This document shows positions 24,691 to 53,599 of a stretch of 64,000 nucleotides of DNA, one piece after another; the first letter of the stretch is position 1, and every line of letters starts with the position of its first letter. Source of the DNA: Heligmosomoides polygyrus polygyrus (taxonomy: Eukaryota; Nematoda; Chromadorea; Rhabditida; Heligmosomidae). The stretch covers positions 6,186,934-6,250,933 of the forward strand of contig OX377201.1 of NCBI GenBank assembly GCA_947396885.1, written 5' to 3'. The notes below the pieces were generated by a model. That model worked only from the letters and a program-made list of their open reading frames with translations. It was not told the origin of the DNA and did not search any database. A program made the position numbers and the translations under genes.

Positions 24691-25795
24691 CATTCATTTT
24701 TTCTGTTTCTTTCTAACTTGCCGCAATCGGCGTAGTTAAGGTGTCCTTCCTGCGGAAACAATGACATAGGTTGCAGCTAAAATTGATGATAAGAAGTTAT
24801 TACTACGGCGAAGCCGATGAGAAGCCGTCAGTGCGGCCGAGGAGAGGGGCAATCGTAAAACGCCATTTACATACTCCATGTCATGTTACAAAACCACGTC
24901 TCCAGATTTTAAATGAGAGCCATCATGATACAGCTGCTGAAGCCTTCGTAGAAACTCAATGGAGGGAATGGAGACACCAATCAGTATACACCCTTCCGAT
25001 TAGGATAGACCGTAAGATCCCATAATGCCTCTCCTATACAAACAGGTGCTGTGGAAACCTCTCATAGAGCACTTACTTACCAGAGGCAGAATCCTAGAAT
25101 TGCACCACGAAACCGCGCTCAAAAAGCTTTCGAAAATCTTTTTTGGCTGATGTTCTTAAAACCTGGGATGTATTTCCAGCAAGTCTCAGTTCTTTGTCAA
25201 AAGCACTCAGCTCTAATCTGGAACACTTTCTTAAACAGAAAAGGCATTTGTAAAGTTAACTAGAAATTAATTTTTAAAAAAACTTTTTTACACAAAGAGG
25301 TTTTTAGAATTTTCAAAAAATATGCTCAACCAAATTCAATTTTTCAATGCAAAAAAGCTCATTGCTAGGTAGCACAAAAGATGATTCATTGAGGATGTTG
25401 TTTGTAATCTTCTATCACGCAAACATATGTTTTGTTCTTCTCGTTGTGTATATATCGTATTGACTTTCTGGATACCTGATGGTAAAAAGTTCTGTATGCA
25501 TAGACATCCAAGTACAATAAATAAAAAAATAAATAAATAAAAAGGTAGAGAATATTTTTCAAAGCCAACTTTTGCTGTAAACGTGCCAAACTGATTTTGT
25601 ATCACTTCTGGGCACAACAAATGTTCTCTGTCCTACATTCTGCTTGGTACTTCTAAAAAAGCCTCAAGTTGCCATCAATGCTTTTCCTTCTTCATTTTCT
25701 TGCTGTGTTTTCGTTGCGCGTTCCCATCTGCTTTAAATAAATAAACAATAAACGTATTCCGAATTTTAAAAATAATTATGTTGTACTTGTTTCAT
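24691..25795. other. no recognised gene
   Basis: Low-complexity AATAAA runs at 25,515-25,545 may mark an old LINE tail; nothing else recognised. Confidence 0.3.
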
Positions 25796-26088
25796 GGGCG
25801 CGTGCAGCGCAGTCGGAGGAGGTGCCGGCTGTCGCGTGCATCCGATATCAGGCTCTTGGTTCGGATTTCCCGCTTAGGCCAGCCAAGCCTTCTATCCAAC
25901 CGGGGTCGGTGAATTGGTACCGGACTTAATTGAGAAGGATAAATCGCTGACTTTTTCATCAGCTGACCACCGCAACTCATTGTATGGCCAAATACGCATT
26001 GAGATCGATCCATGACATCCGTAGAAGTAGAATGCGTGGCGCATCCTAAAGGGGATTGAATAACGCCGTCATTTATCCTTTATCCTAT
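25796..26088 (+). mobile_element. tRNA-derived SINE with 11-bp TSD
   Basis: Complete copy with CAGCGCAGTCGG and TTGGTTCGGATTTCC. CTTGTTTCATG occurs at 25,786-25,796 and 26,089-26,099. Confidence 0.92.
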
Positions 26089-26509
26089 CTTGTTTCATGC
26101 ACACATAAAGAAAAATTTTGTAAATTTTTTGATAAATTCATGCTTCCAATAACAATAACAAAGCTTTCACTGAATCCTTACTTTTACGAAATGTTGACCA
26201 GGTTCGTCGGTATGTGAGTCTTAAAATAAACAATAAAAGATCATTTTCGGATTTTTCCTAGTGATCAAAAACGCTTCTACCGCCTTCCGCGCCCAAGTCT
26301 TCAGAAGTTCCCATGTGCCTTTTCGGAGGTTGCAAACATTTCTTCAGAATGGCCCTCCATCCTGTGCGAACCAAGTGAGATCGCCACACATGCCTTCCTC
26401 TATCCATCTAGGTGCTCTTTAACTCCTAGACGCTAGGTCTCCCCTATGCAATGAGCTCCACAGACCACAGACGCTACGAGATAATTTACACAGGAGGACA
26501 AGTGGTTTA

Positions 26510-26740
26510 GTTACAGTTGACGATCCATGTTGCGAATGTGGGCAGCACTTGGAGAAGGAAACGCGTCAGCCAATCATGCTGCATCGAATGCCGCATGCCA
26601 TACGGTACGCTAGGTACCCTGACTGCCGGGCGTGTGTTCGATCGGGTGTTCTGCTTGGTCATGATTTGCTGGCGCGTTCTCTCCTTCCAATGCTGCCCAT
26701 ATTCCCGACATGGAGTTGGATTCTCGGTATAATTTAAACG
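26510..26740. mobile_element. foldback MITE
   Basis: Arms 26,510-26,575 and 26,660-26,740 are inverted (GTGGGCAGCACTTGGAGAAGG against CCTTCCAATGCTGCCCATAT). A related arm lies at 3,950-4,060. Confidence 0.6.
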
Positions 26741-26769
26741 ATGCAGATTCACTACGTCTAGAAATATCA

Positions 26770-27310
26770 TGCTGGATTTGCAGACCTTGGCATGAAGTCG
26801 ACAGCGATTCGTGCAATGTCGGATTCATTTGTTCAAGGAAATTTAAAGTTAGTAAACAAAATTTTTCTTTCGAAAGGACCAACAGTCAGTTTTTTTAAAG
26901 GAAAGTGAGGGTGGCCCCCAACCTCTCTAGACCTAAAATTGATGGCAGCTTTCCTGTTTTTCTGGTTGCTGTCTCTGATTGACTTTCACTCATTCAACGA
27001 ATCTGTGAGAAAGCCGATACCACTCTCAAAAGATCGATGTTATCGATCGATATTGATTGCCTGATCAAAACTCCCTCTCCTCCCCTGCTGTGAAGCCCAT
27101 CCGTCGGCCGTCATAAACAAGCAACTCCCACACTGATCGGTTAAGTCTGAATATTTTTTCGCATTTTTCCACAAATTCACTGGATTTTTCCGCTAATTTC
27201 CCCTATTTTATGACTTATTTCTGCAACGGTGCCGATCGATAGCTCTTAGCGTGTTGGTATATAGTTTGATTTTTGATAATATGCATACTAAAAACTTGCC
27301 CTCACATAAC
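26770..27310. other. no recognised gene
   Basis: Moderately AT-rich sequence with an ATCGATCGATATTGATTG motif near 27,040, reminiscent of the tandem repeat at 24.3 kb. Confidence 0.3.
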
Positions 27311-27335
27311 ATTGCTTATTTATTTATTTATTAAT

Positions 27336-27366
<31 letters not shown>

Positions 27367-27368
27367 TT
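27310..27368. repeat. (TTTA)n low-complexity tract
   Basis: Run of TTTATTTA units, possibly a CR1-like LINE tail; no LINE coding sequence seen beside it. Confidence 0.85.
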
Positions 27369-27589
27369 ATGTCTACACCTCCCGCATTTCATTTCAGGGA
27401 ACGTAAAGCTTTGGCCGCCAAATGCCCACACAACAAAACGAATGATGAGAAAACGAAGAAGAAACCGACGAAGAAACAACAATGACAGTCTGTCTCCTCG
27501 GGTCATTCCAAACATTCATGTGCATATCCGAATCGTACAATGAAATAAATCTCACCATAATTCTCGAAATCTCACATCGCTATGTGCCG

Positions 27590-28060
27590 TACATACAGCA
27601 CCATTGTGATATTGTTGCACCATTTTCACTTCAAATTGGAAACTTTCCAAATCAAATTGGACACTCTTCTGAGCAAACTTGCCGCATTTGAAATCAAAGT
27701 GATGATCTTCCAAATCAAAAGAAACTTCTTTCATATTACACTGGAAGCTTTAGAAGAAAGTTAGATGATTTCTTCGTTTAAAGTAAATTTGTATGAGTAT
27801 TGCGTTTTAAAATCTTCGTTTTTTAAGGAAAATAGTATCAAATTTTGTTTTAAAACACAGAAAGGCAGGAGCCACTTAATCTATTAAAGGGTAGTTCTTG
27901 CTCCATGTATTCGGGTGGATTTTTATTTGATTGATAGCAAAAATTCTGTTTTCACGGAGTAACACAAAGATAAACGGTTCAACAAAAACAGCTATGAAAA
28001 CACACATATATATCCTCGAATCGCTGCCTCTCCGCTCCTAGCCTGTAAAAGTGACTGTGG
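27590..28060. repeat. single arm of the foldback family of 5.4-8.6 and 53.6-55.2 kb
   Basis: Shares AATTGGACACTCTTCT, TTTGAAATCAAAG, and, further right, CACGGAGTAACAC and a CAACAAAAACA block with those elements. No opposite arm was found. Confidence 0.6.
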
Positions 28061-28699
28061 CATAACCGTAGAGTAGAGCGAGGCCTGAAACTAGGCCGGA
28101 TCTAGGCCCGTACGGTAGAACTAGGCGTGAAATGCGGATTTGAACCACTTGCGTCTAATCTCCCCCCCCCCTCACGACCGCCATCTGCTTAAAAGAAGGG
28201 CAATGTCATCGTGCTCGCGCACCTGTGCCAGGTTATAGGCTATAAATGAACGACATGAACCTCAGACTTCCGTAACTCGTGTCTCCGTTGATAGTGACAG
28301 CTAACATTTGCAGTAAACTACCAGTATTCAGGAGGTTTTCAGGACTCGTTTAGAAGCGCTGGATTAATTTAATCCACTGACTGCCAGTCGAAGAAGGGCG
28401 TACGATGCCAAATCCCTTGTACGCAATTTTACCTGATTGACTCGTGCGACGAACACAAGCCGCTGACTTCCGGATTCAACCAAAACAGCCCTTTGCATCC
28501 TCTCCGGAGCTCCTTGCTCCTTTGCATCGCTTTGCCCTTATGGTTATTTCAAGAACGTGTATTTCGAAGAAGCACTAATCCCCTTCCCTGCGCCGGTGCA
28601 GTGAAGGCGCCGATTGCGAGTCGGAAAAGGGCGTTCGATGCCAAAAGAGATGTTGCCGTCTTTCAGACGTCCATTGCAGACACTATGAATGACCAGAGT

Positions 28700-28988
28700 G
28701 GAGGGAGCGAAGTTGGTGGAGGTGCCGACTGTCCCTTGCACCCGATACCAGGTTCCTGGTTCGGATTTCCCGCCCAGGCCAAGCAAGCCTTCCCTCCCTT
28801 ATGAGTCGGTGAATTGGTACCAGACACTTGTCTGGGAAGGAAAAGGCGCTGACTTGTTCATCGGCTGGACACCGAAAGTCATCGTACGGCCAAATACACA
28901 TTCAAATCGCCTCCACGACATTCCGTAGAAGTGAAATGCGTGGCGCATCCCAAAAAGGGATTAAGTAACGCCGACCTTTGTCCTTTAT
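28700..28988 (+). mobile_element. tRNA-derived SINE
   Basis: 5' end altered (GAGCGAAGTTGGTGGAGG); B box CTGGTTCGGATTTCC and 3' end present. Confidence 0.87.
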
Positions 28989-29171
28989 TCTAAAGATTGT
29001 TGCGCAGTAGCGTTCTGCAGTAAGAAGATTGCTTCATCCTCGGCTTCGGCGATCCGTGACCTAGAAGTACAGTGCGGACTCAAAGGAGAGGGGACGAGGT
29101 TCAAATCCACTCCCTGTGGCGTTGTTTTGCATGCCTATAGAAGTGAAAGGTATCGCCAATAGTATTATTTA

Positions 29172-30420
29172 TTAGGTTGTCCGGAAAGTATCAACGTTTT
29201 TAGTGCTTCACTTTGAACTACCATAACTTTCTCAGATCTTGTCTGATGTAGTCGAAATAAGCAACGTTCGAATCAGCACACTTTTGCCAATGGACCGCCA
29301 GACACATATTCCATCAGCGGAAAAATTAGGTGTTCAAGATCCACGAAAGCTGTTTTGGCTTGGTCCCGATTGGTGAAAGTTTTACCAGCGAGAAAGTTCA
29401 GAAAGTGTTTGAAAAGGTGGCAGACGGTTGGCGAAAGGTCTGGAGAATAGGGCGGATGAGGCAGAACTTCAACCCTTAAATCGTTCAATTTCCGAACAGT
29501 GATTTGTGAAACGTGTGGGCGAGCGTTGTCGTGCAAAAGAATCGGGCCTCCTCTGTTGAACCAATGCTGGCTGAAGTTGACGCAATTTTCGGTGCATTTC
29601 GTAGAATTCCTTACAGTAGGACTCTACTGTGATCGTTTGGCCTGGTGCCAAAATGCTGTAATGGATCACACCAGCCGCTGACCACCGCACAGTGACATAA
29701 CCTTTTTTGGTGGATGTTTGCCTTTGGAAAATGCCTAGGGGTTCGTCGGCGTCCAACCACTGCCCGGAATGTTTCCTGTTGTCACATAGAATCCACTTTT
29801 CACCACAAGTGATGGTTCGATACAAAAACGGGTCAGTCTTGTTGCGTAAAAGTAGAAAAGAACAAATCTTGAAACGTGACAATTTTTGCAGCTCAGCTCG
29901 TGGAGCAGCCACTTTTCGAGCTTTTATCCTTTCCAATGCGTTTCAAAGCATCCACAACAGCAGTTTTACTGACGTCTAGCTCTTCCGTTAGCGTGTGAAC
30001 TGTTTGGGATGGTTCAGCTTCCACCAATTTCTTCAACTCGTCGTCCAGGGATAGGATTCGTCAACGACCTACACAATTTTAACAGTGAATTCACAGCGGA
30101 AAACTCAGATAACGCGGCTTATCGTTCACCATATCTCTTGATAAGCCGCGCTATCAGGGGTTTCGGCTGTAATTTTCTCTGTTAAATTGCTGTAAGTCGT
30201 TGATGAATCCGGCCGCAGGATTGCTCTAGGTCGACCACTACGGGGCTCATCTTCGAGGTTGAAATCTCCGGTCCGAAATTTACTGAATCACTGTCGGATA
30301 GTGCTTTCTCCAATAGTATTAGGGCGCCACACTTGATTCATTTGTCGAGCTTTCTCAGCTTCGGATTGCCCCAATTTCAAGTTAAAATAAAACATCGTTC
30401 AGAATCCTCCGACATACCTC
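29172..30420 (-). pseudogene. mariner transposase relic split by a MITE
   Basis: Right end in transposase sense is at TTAGGTTGTCCGGAAAG (29,172). The minus strand encodes an N-terminus FYFNLKLGQSEAEKARQM, GDFNLEDEPRSGRPRAI, then after the MITE at 30,046-30,215 LDDELKKLVEAEPSQTVHTL, CGEKWILCDN, MHDNARPHVSQ and PPYSPDLSPTVCHLF. The third catalytic aspartate (SPTD in most mariners) reads V here. Stops and frame breaks add to the damage. Confidence 0.85.
30046..30215. mobile_element. palindromic MITE inside mariner transposase
   Basis: Inverted ends ATTCGTCAACGACCTAC / GTAAGTCGTTGATGAAT and a centre with GCGGCTTATC..GATAAGCCGC. It interrupts the transposase frame between GRPRAI and LDDELK. The second copy is at 35,307-35,505. 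Confidence 0.82.
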
Positions 30421-30743
30421 AATAAGCCCTTCAAGAACAGAAACATAAAACAACGTCGAGACATATGTAGATCATTTGTCGGATAGAAGGAAAAATTCTG
30501 TACGGAAAGTAGCAACAATGTGCAATGCAAGTTGAATTCTTACATAATAATAGACGAACGAAGAATATTAACACAAAACGCTGAGAACCTTCCGGGCAAC
30601 CAAATAATGAAGATTCAAATGGTTTCTTTCAAAATTATACTCGCCACAACACGGGTTCGTTTCGGACATTAGCGCCTGACTGACGAACACAGCTTTTTAT
30701 TCTTATTCATAATGAACACCGAGAACAAACTGCTAGGTCTATA

Positions 30744-30749
30744 TTTATT
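30744..30749 (-). terminator. polyadenylation signal of ppgn-1
   Basis: AATAAA on the minus strand, about 44 bases past the ppgn-1 stop codon; a plausible cleavage signal. Confidence 0.6.
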
Positions 30750-30792
30750 TTTACAATGGTAATAACCTCTTCAAACATATTTACACAAACAA

Positions 30793-48481
<17,689 letters not shown>

Positions 48482-48763
48482 CTGAATTTTGGACATGGTT
48501 TGTTCTTTATGCGCTTTTTAGCGAAAACACTCAACAATTTCAGATTTACTAACGAATAGAGTCGAGAAGGATTCTAATTCTAGTACTGTTTACTGTCATA
48601 AGTTTCTCGGGCGCAATTGGTGACACTTTTTATAAGGTGACCCCCCCCCCGGACCCTATTTGCGCCGTTTCTCGTTCGATGGTAAAATGCACATTTGGGT
48701 GCAATAATAAGTAGATGAACAAATAATTAAAAACTATCATTTAAAAAAGTTTGAAGAAAAAAC

Positions 48764-49264
48764 GGATCTATCCTAGTCCGGGGGAGGGGGCCACATAACT
48801 AGAAACTAGGCGATAAAATGAATTAATACTTACCGAGTGGCTCCTAGAGAACGAAACCTAACCTAAAGGAAACCAAAAACGGACGAACAAACAAAAAATC
48901 GCCGCGGTTTATAACCACCTCAGCGGGCAAAGAGCGACGGAATAGAGTCATGCCGCGTGCTGACCGCCGTTTGACATGTTATAACCAGGATCTAACATGT
49001 TGGGGAGGGCGCATGAAGCCGCATGCCGCGTGCTGACGTCGCTTGACGTGTTATAACCAGGATCTAACATGGTGAGGAAGGCACACAACTTTGCTTTCTT
49101 ACAACCGTAACAAATGCAATTTTTTCGTTTTTTTTTCTTTGTGGCTTTTTCTTGTTTAGGTCCTGTGTTGTTCTGTAGGAGCCGCTCTATAAGTTTTGAG
49201 TGAATTTGTCACATATAACACTTTTTAGTTACGTGCCCCCCCCCCCCCGGACTAGGATAGATCC
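48764..49264. mobile_element. poly-G foldback MITE, copy 6
   Basis: GGATCTATCCTAGTCCGG to GGACTAGGATAGATCC, with a C run of about 14 at the right. About 280 bases upstream of the first ppgn-1 exon found. Confidence 0.88.
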
Positions 49265-49539
49265 GAAAAAACTGTGCTTTTCAGAAAGATAACCGCAGAT
49301 TTGACTATTGGTTTTTAGAGAGCTTTTTATTGGTAAAATAATAGAACATACAACTACAAAGATCGCAGCTAATCAATTTTGCCTGTTAGCGCCATGTAAC
49401 CTACAATTACGGCATATCATAGACAGTCATTGAATGCTACCTACTGTTACCGATGAAATGCAACGTTCAAGAAAATATGAAGAAACTACGGCCGTGTTAT
49501 TCCCACAGAAGACCAGCAGCAATTCACCTCCCCTTAGCC

Positions 49540-49662
49540 CTAGTTTACAATAGCGCCGCTGCGCGGCGCGGCACGATAGTTGGGATAGATATCGACCGGG
49601 CGGCGCGAAAAATCGATATCTATGGCGATCGTGGTGCTTCGCCGCGTAGAGGCGCAAGTATA
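49540..49662. mobile_element. palindromic MITE
   Basis: CCCTAGTTTACAATAGCGCC and GGCGCAAGTATAAACTAGGG are inverted; the centre has ATCGATATCTATGGCGATCG-like palindromes. Confidence 0.82.
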
Positions 49663-49805
49663 AACTAGGGTTTACTCTTCTTCATCTGAATGATTAATCT
49701 AACAGTTTTAGGGACCGGAGGTCGTGTGATCCTTCGCCGCCCATGCTATCCAGAGGGTCTTCTACCGTGACATCGACTTTGGCGAGATCTTTGTTGATGA
49801 TGTTC

Positions 49806-50544
49806 GGTACTATTGTACTTATGGTACCCCACTTAATCTTGTTCAAAATAGGTCTACTGAGGGTAATCAGCCATGGGAAGAACGAATATAATAGTCGATT
49901 TTTGCGAAAATGCTTTATAAGCCCGTTACATTAAGTTCAACTTGCCTAAGGCCTTGCGAAATAGCGCGCGCTGGTGAGAAACGCAGAGACACCGCCTCCT
50001 ACCAGCACTCATTCGCGACCGTCTCCCCGGGGGAGGGGGGTCAGCGTGCAGGCGCTGCGACTAGCTACATGCAGGGAATGTAAGTGCAGACTTATTTCCT
50101 CTTTTTGATTACAGATCCGCGTCTTATTTGTTTTCATATTACCAATGGAGGGGACTCCAGGATGAATGCAATTTTAGCACGGCTGCGCTAGTGGACCCAC
50201 ATTCCGGAGTCCCTTCCCCTGCCCAATTCTGTGCTCTCCTACGCGCGAGCGGAAATGTGCACACAACAAGGTTTTCACGGCTTTTCGATATTTCAAGGCT
50301 TACGCCTTGGCTAACCTCTGCTGCATACTAGAGAAATAGTGCGCATCGATAGGAGGCGGAGTCTCTGCGTCTCTTGCAAACGCGCGCTATTTCGCAAGGC
50401 CTTGGGCAATTCGAACTTAACATAACAGATTTATAAGGCATTTCCGTTGAAAACGACTATGCTATTCGTTCCTCCCATGGCAGATTATCCCCAGTAGACC
50501 TATTTTAAACAAGATTAAGTGGGTACCATAAGTACAATAGTACC
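49806..50544. mobile_element. 739-bp foldback with 8-bp TSD
   Basis: Ends GGTACTATTGTACTTATGG / CCATAAGTACAATAGTACC, arms about 200 bases (including AAGGCCTTGCGAAATAGCGC). TGATGTTC is duplicated exactly at 49,798-49,805 and 50,545-50,552. No coding capacity. Confidence 0.93.
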
Positions 50545-50699
50545 TGATGTTCTTCCACCTTTCACATAGGGCCCCTCGCGGTCATTTTCCGGATGCCTCT
50601 AATTCTAGGAATAACTTTATGGGGCGATTTTCCGAACTCCTTAGAATAAATGATAAGGAGCGTCGATACCCAAGCCTTGGATGGGATGCGTCATGCACT

Positions 50700-51347
50700 A
50701 ATACAATTATAAACGGCGGATATCAGGATCGGCTCACAGTAATCGCAATGCGGGTCGTGCCAAGACTTTTGCTGTCTGCGCCCTCCTAGCTTAGAGATCG
50801 CGCGTCGGCGTCCACGTTGCCATGTTCGCCCGATGTGCTGTGCGCCCGCGATGGCACTGGCGGCAAATGGGTCGTGGTGCAGTGAGTAGCGGGATTGCTT
50901 CATGGGTGGGATATTGGGGGTTGGGTTCTCTTGCGTCGTGGCATTCTTACATTTCAGCTGGCTATCTGAAACCTGAGAGGTTTCGACGTCTACGCAACAT
51001 TGCGCGTTTTTTGCGCATTGTTTCAGCCATATGCGCTTCGCCGCTCGAATAGTGCAGAACCCAGCCGCGGACTCCCCCTGAGCGACGAAAGCAGTCTCCA
51101 TAGGAGCAGCTTGTATAGCACACACCCTGGGGCCGTATGCTCGTCTACCCCGAGTCTCCCCCGATGGGGGATCGAGGTGTGATGAGATATGCTGATATTG
51201 ATTGATTCTCCCCCAACGGGGGAGCACGAGCATACGACCCTTGGAGTCCCTTCCCTAGCCTGGCTCTGCGATTGCACAAAACACGCCTCACCCGACACCT
51301 AAGGTTACGGTAAGCGGTCCTGATACCCGCCGTTTATAATTTTGTCC
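50700..51347. mobile_element. candidate TIR element with nested palindrome
   Basis: AATTATAAACGGCGGATATC (50,705) and GATACCCGCCGTTTATAATT are inverted ends. Inside, 51,131-51,242 is a smaller palindrome with GGGCCGTATGCTCGT / ACGAGCATACGACCC ends. Confidence 0.65.
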
Positions 51348-51733
51348 CACCCCGCCCGAATGACATCGGTGAACGTCCACCGAAGGATTACATCGAGAAG
51401 CGTATGTATTCAAGAAAAAGTAATAGAAAAGATAAATAGAATAAAGAAGTTAAGCTCACTAAAAGCGCACCGGTAAGGAATGGATCCGCTAGCCAAGACG
51501 CAGTGCATCGCGTTGCTAGATGGAAGCTCGTTGAAGAGGTGATTCCATGCAGACAGAACCTCGTTCGCGTAGAAATTGCGCGACTAGGTGTTGTCGCTAT
51601 CAGTCGTAGCATATCATCTACAACGCGGCCTTCAGATCTGTCAGCTGAACTTCAGAATACGACGACTGACGGAAGGAAATCCAGGTTTTAAGGCATAGAA
51701 CGCCTTGAAGGCAGTGAAGAAATGACGTATGAA

Positions 51734-53321
51734 GAGCTTTCCTACAGAGCCTACTATCCAAAGGAGCCGCTACCGTAATTTGTCGTTGGGGCGCGCCAAC
51801 TATCTCACGGCGGCGGTCCTTTAATTAGGCGCACCTTCTCCACTGTCACATTGTGCCGGCGTTATGTGCTTAACCCAACGAACTACGAATGAGAGTTTTA
51901 CTTATTGAATACAGAGTTAGGCCAAGACGGCTAGGGGGAGGCTCTCCGTGTGTTAAGTGGTTATCCGCCTTGGTAAGAAGGCACACAAGTGCCCAATCAT
52001 ATCAGAGGTGGCCTAGCTCAGTTCACAGCTGGGGTATAACCAGTAGAACACACCAATGTTGTGTAAAAATTTTGATTTAGTGCAACACAGAACATCGTAT
52101 AAGGCACACTGCCTTCCCCCGAGCCGCTTTGCGCCAGAATTTATGGGGAACAAGGTCCTTGTTTTGACTCCTTTCGCTGTGAATGAGTACGACTTGTATG
52201 CGAGTTTTTTGGATATGATACTACGACTTCAGCGCAGATAGGCTCGGGGAGGGGGTTACCATGTAGGAACGCTTAATACGTTTTTGTGATCGAAATTAAA
52301 AATTTTAAGCAGCCGTACGGTGAACTGAGTCAGGTCGTTTCTTACGTAATTGGACATACACGTGCCCTTCTACCAAGGCGAATATTCACTGAGCATATGT
52401 CGAGCCTATTTGCGCCATGATTTCCACAGTAGAGCAAATACGAATGTGTTTCACCGTGTGGGGGATATGGACTTCTGGAGGAGCAGTTTCCTCGGATAGG
52501 AAAGTGCGAGGCAATGCTCGCTCATAGTCTAATACTCTGTCGTCAGATAATAGTTTAGTATCAGTCTTACTCTAACAGTAGCGTGGCGTGCACTAGGATA
52601 GGACTGTAAATACTATATATCAGATGTCGGAAATGTAGCTTTTGCTGTATAAATTCTTGCAATCCCTCGACAGATTTTATTCTCATGCATTGAGACTATT
52701 ACTTAGTTAAAAACGAATAATGGTACGACCGACATGGTAGTACTGCAGGTATACTCGATACTCAACAAACTACACTAACAAGCATTAAAGGAGCACTAAA
52801 GGGGTTTAAAAGGATCTCGAAAAGTTTACCTGCATGTGCTTCCTTCTACCATTTATAGAAAAGTACGTTTTTCCACAAAGTTCACATAGAAATTTGGAAT
52901 GACCTTCAAATTTTTCGACTTTGTACATCATCCCTACTGTCTTTCAGCTCCTCAGCACCGCATTTGTTAACGTTCTTCATATGTCTGTACAAAGTGCTCA
53001 GCGAAAACGGGCCCTTCAGGCAAATCTTTCAGTGCGCTGATGTCTTCATGCTCAACTCAAAGCTGTAAATATTTCAAAACTAGCGCACTTTGAAGAAGGA
53101 ACAAATGACCAAAATTACAACGAAGCTACTGGTTGAAACATAGGCGAAAGTGGGAAGCAATAACCATGTCAACATGATGTAACATAAAGGAGAAGAGACG
53201 ATGTCGAGGCACTGCCGTACGTGAGGTACTTTAAAGGACCGCCGCCGTGAGATAGTTGGCGCGCCCCAACGACAAATTACGGTAGCGGCTCCTTTGGATA
53301 GTAGGCTCTGTAGGAAAGCTC
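51734..53321. mobile_element. non-autonomous Mutator-like element, 91-bp perfect TIRs, 9-bp TSD
   Basis: 51,734-51,824 is the exact inverted copy of 53,231-53,321, starting GAGCTTTCCTACAGAGCC. ACGTATGAA is duplicated at 51,725-51,733 and 53,322-53,330. Long TIRs and a 9-bp target duplication are the Mutator (MULE) signature. The 1.4-kb interior has no recognisable transposase. Confidence 0.92.
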
Positions 53322-53599
53322 ACGTATGAAGAGGAGTTGGAGTAATTAAAATTATGAAACATCGTTCTCGGTGGCGCGCCGAATGGTGGCCGGAGCGCGC
53401 TATTTCCACGGCAGGTGTGCGGCTGCTCTATTAGTTCTCATCGGAATTCATATAAAAGAAAAGAATCTACGGCGAAATATAATGAACAGCCAGTGTAGTT
53501 TTCAGGAAGGAGGTTGGGCCCAATAATTATTTGCAACGCTAAATAACACCATACAGAAAGGCTTGCTCATTTCACTTATCCATCTGCCAATATATACCA

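Noticed and set aside
50691..51233. 180-codon minus-strand open frame
   Set aside because: It spans an inverted-repeat element with a nested palindrome; the translation shows no domain and mixes repeat sequences seen elsewhere (15.4 and 57.9 kb).
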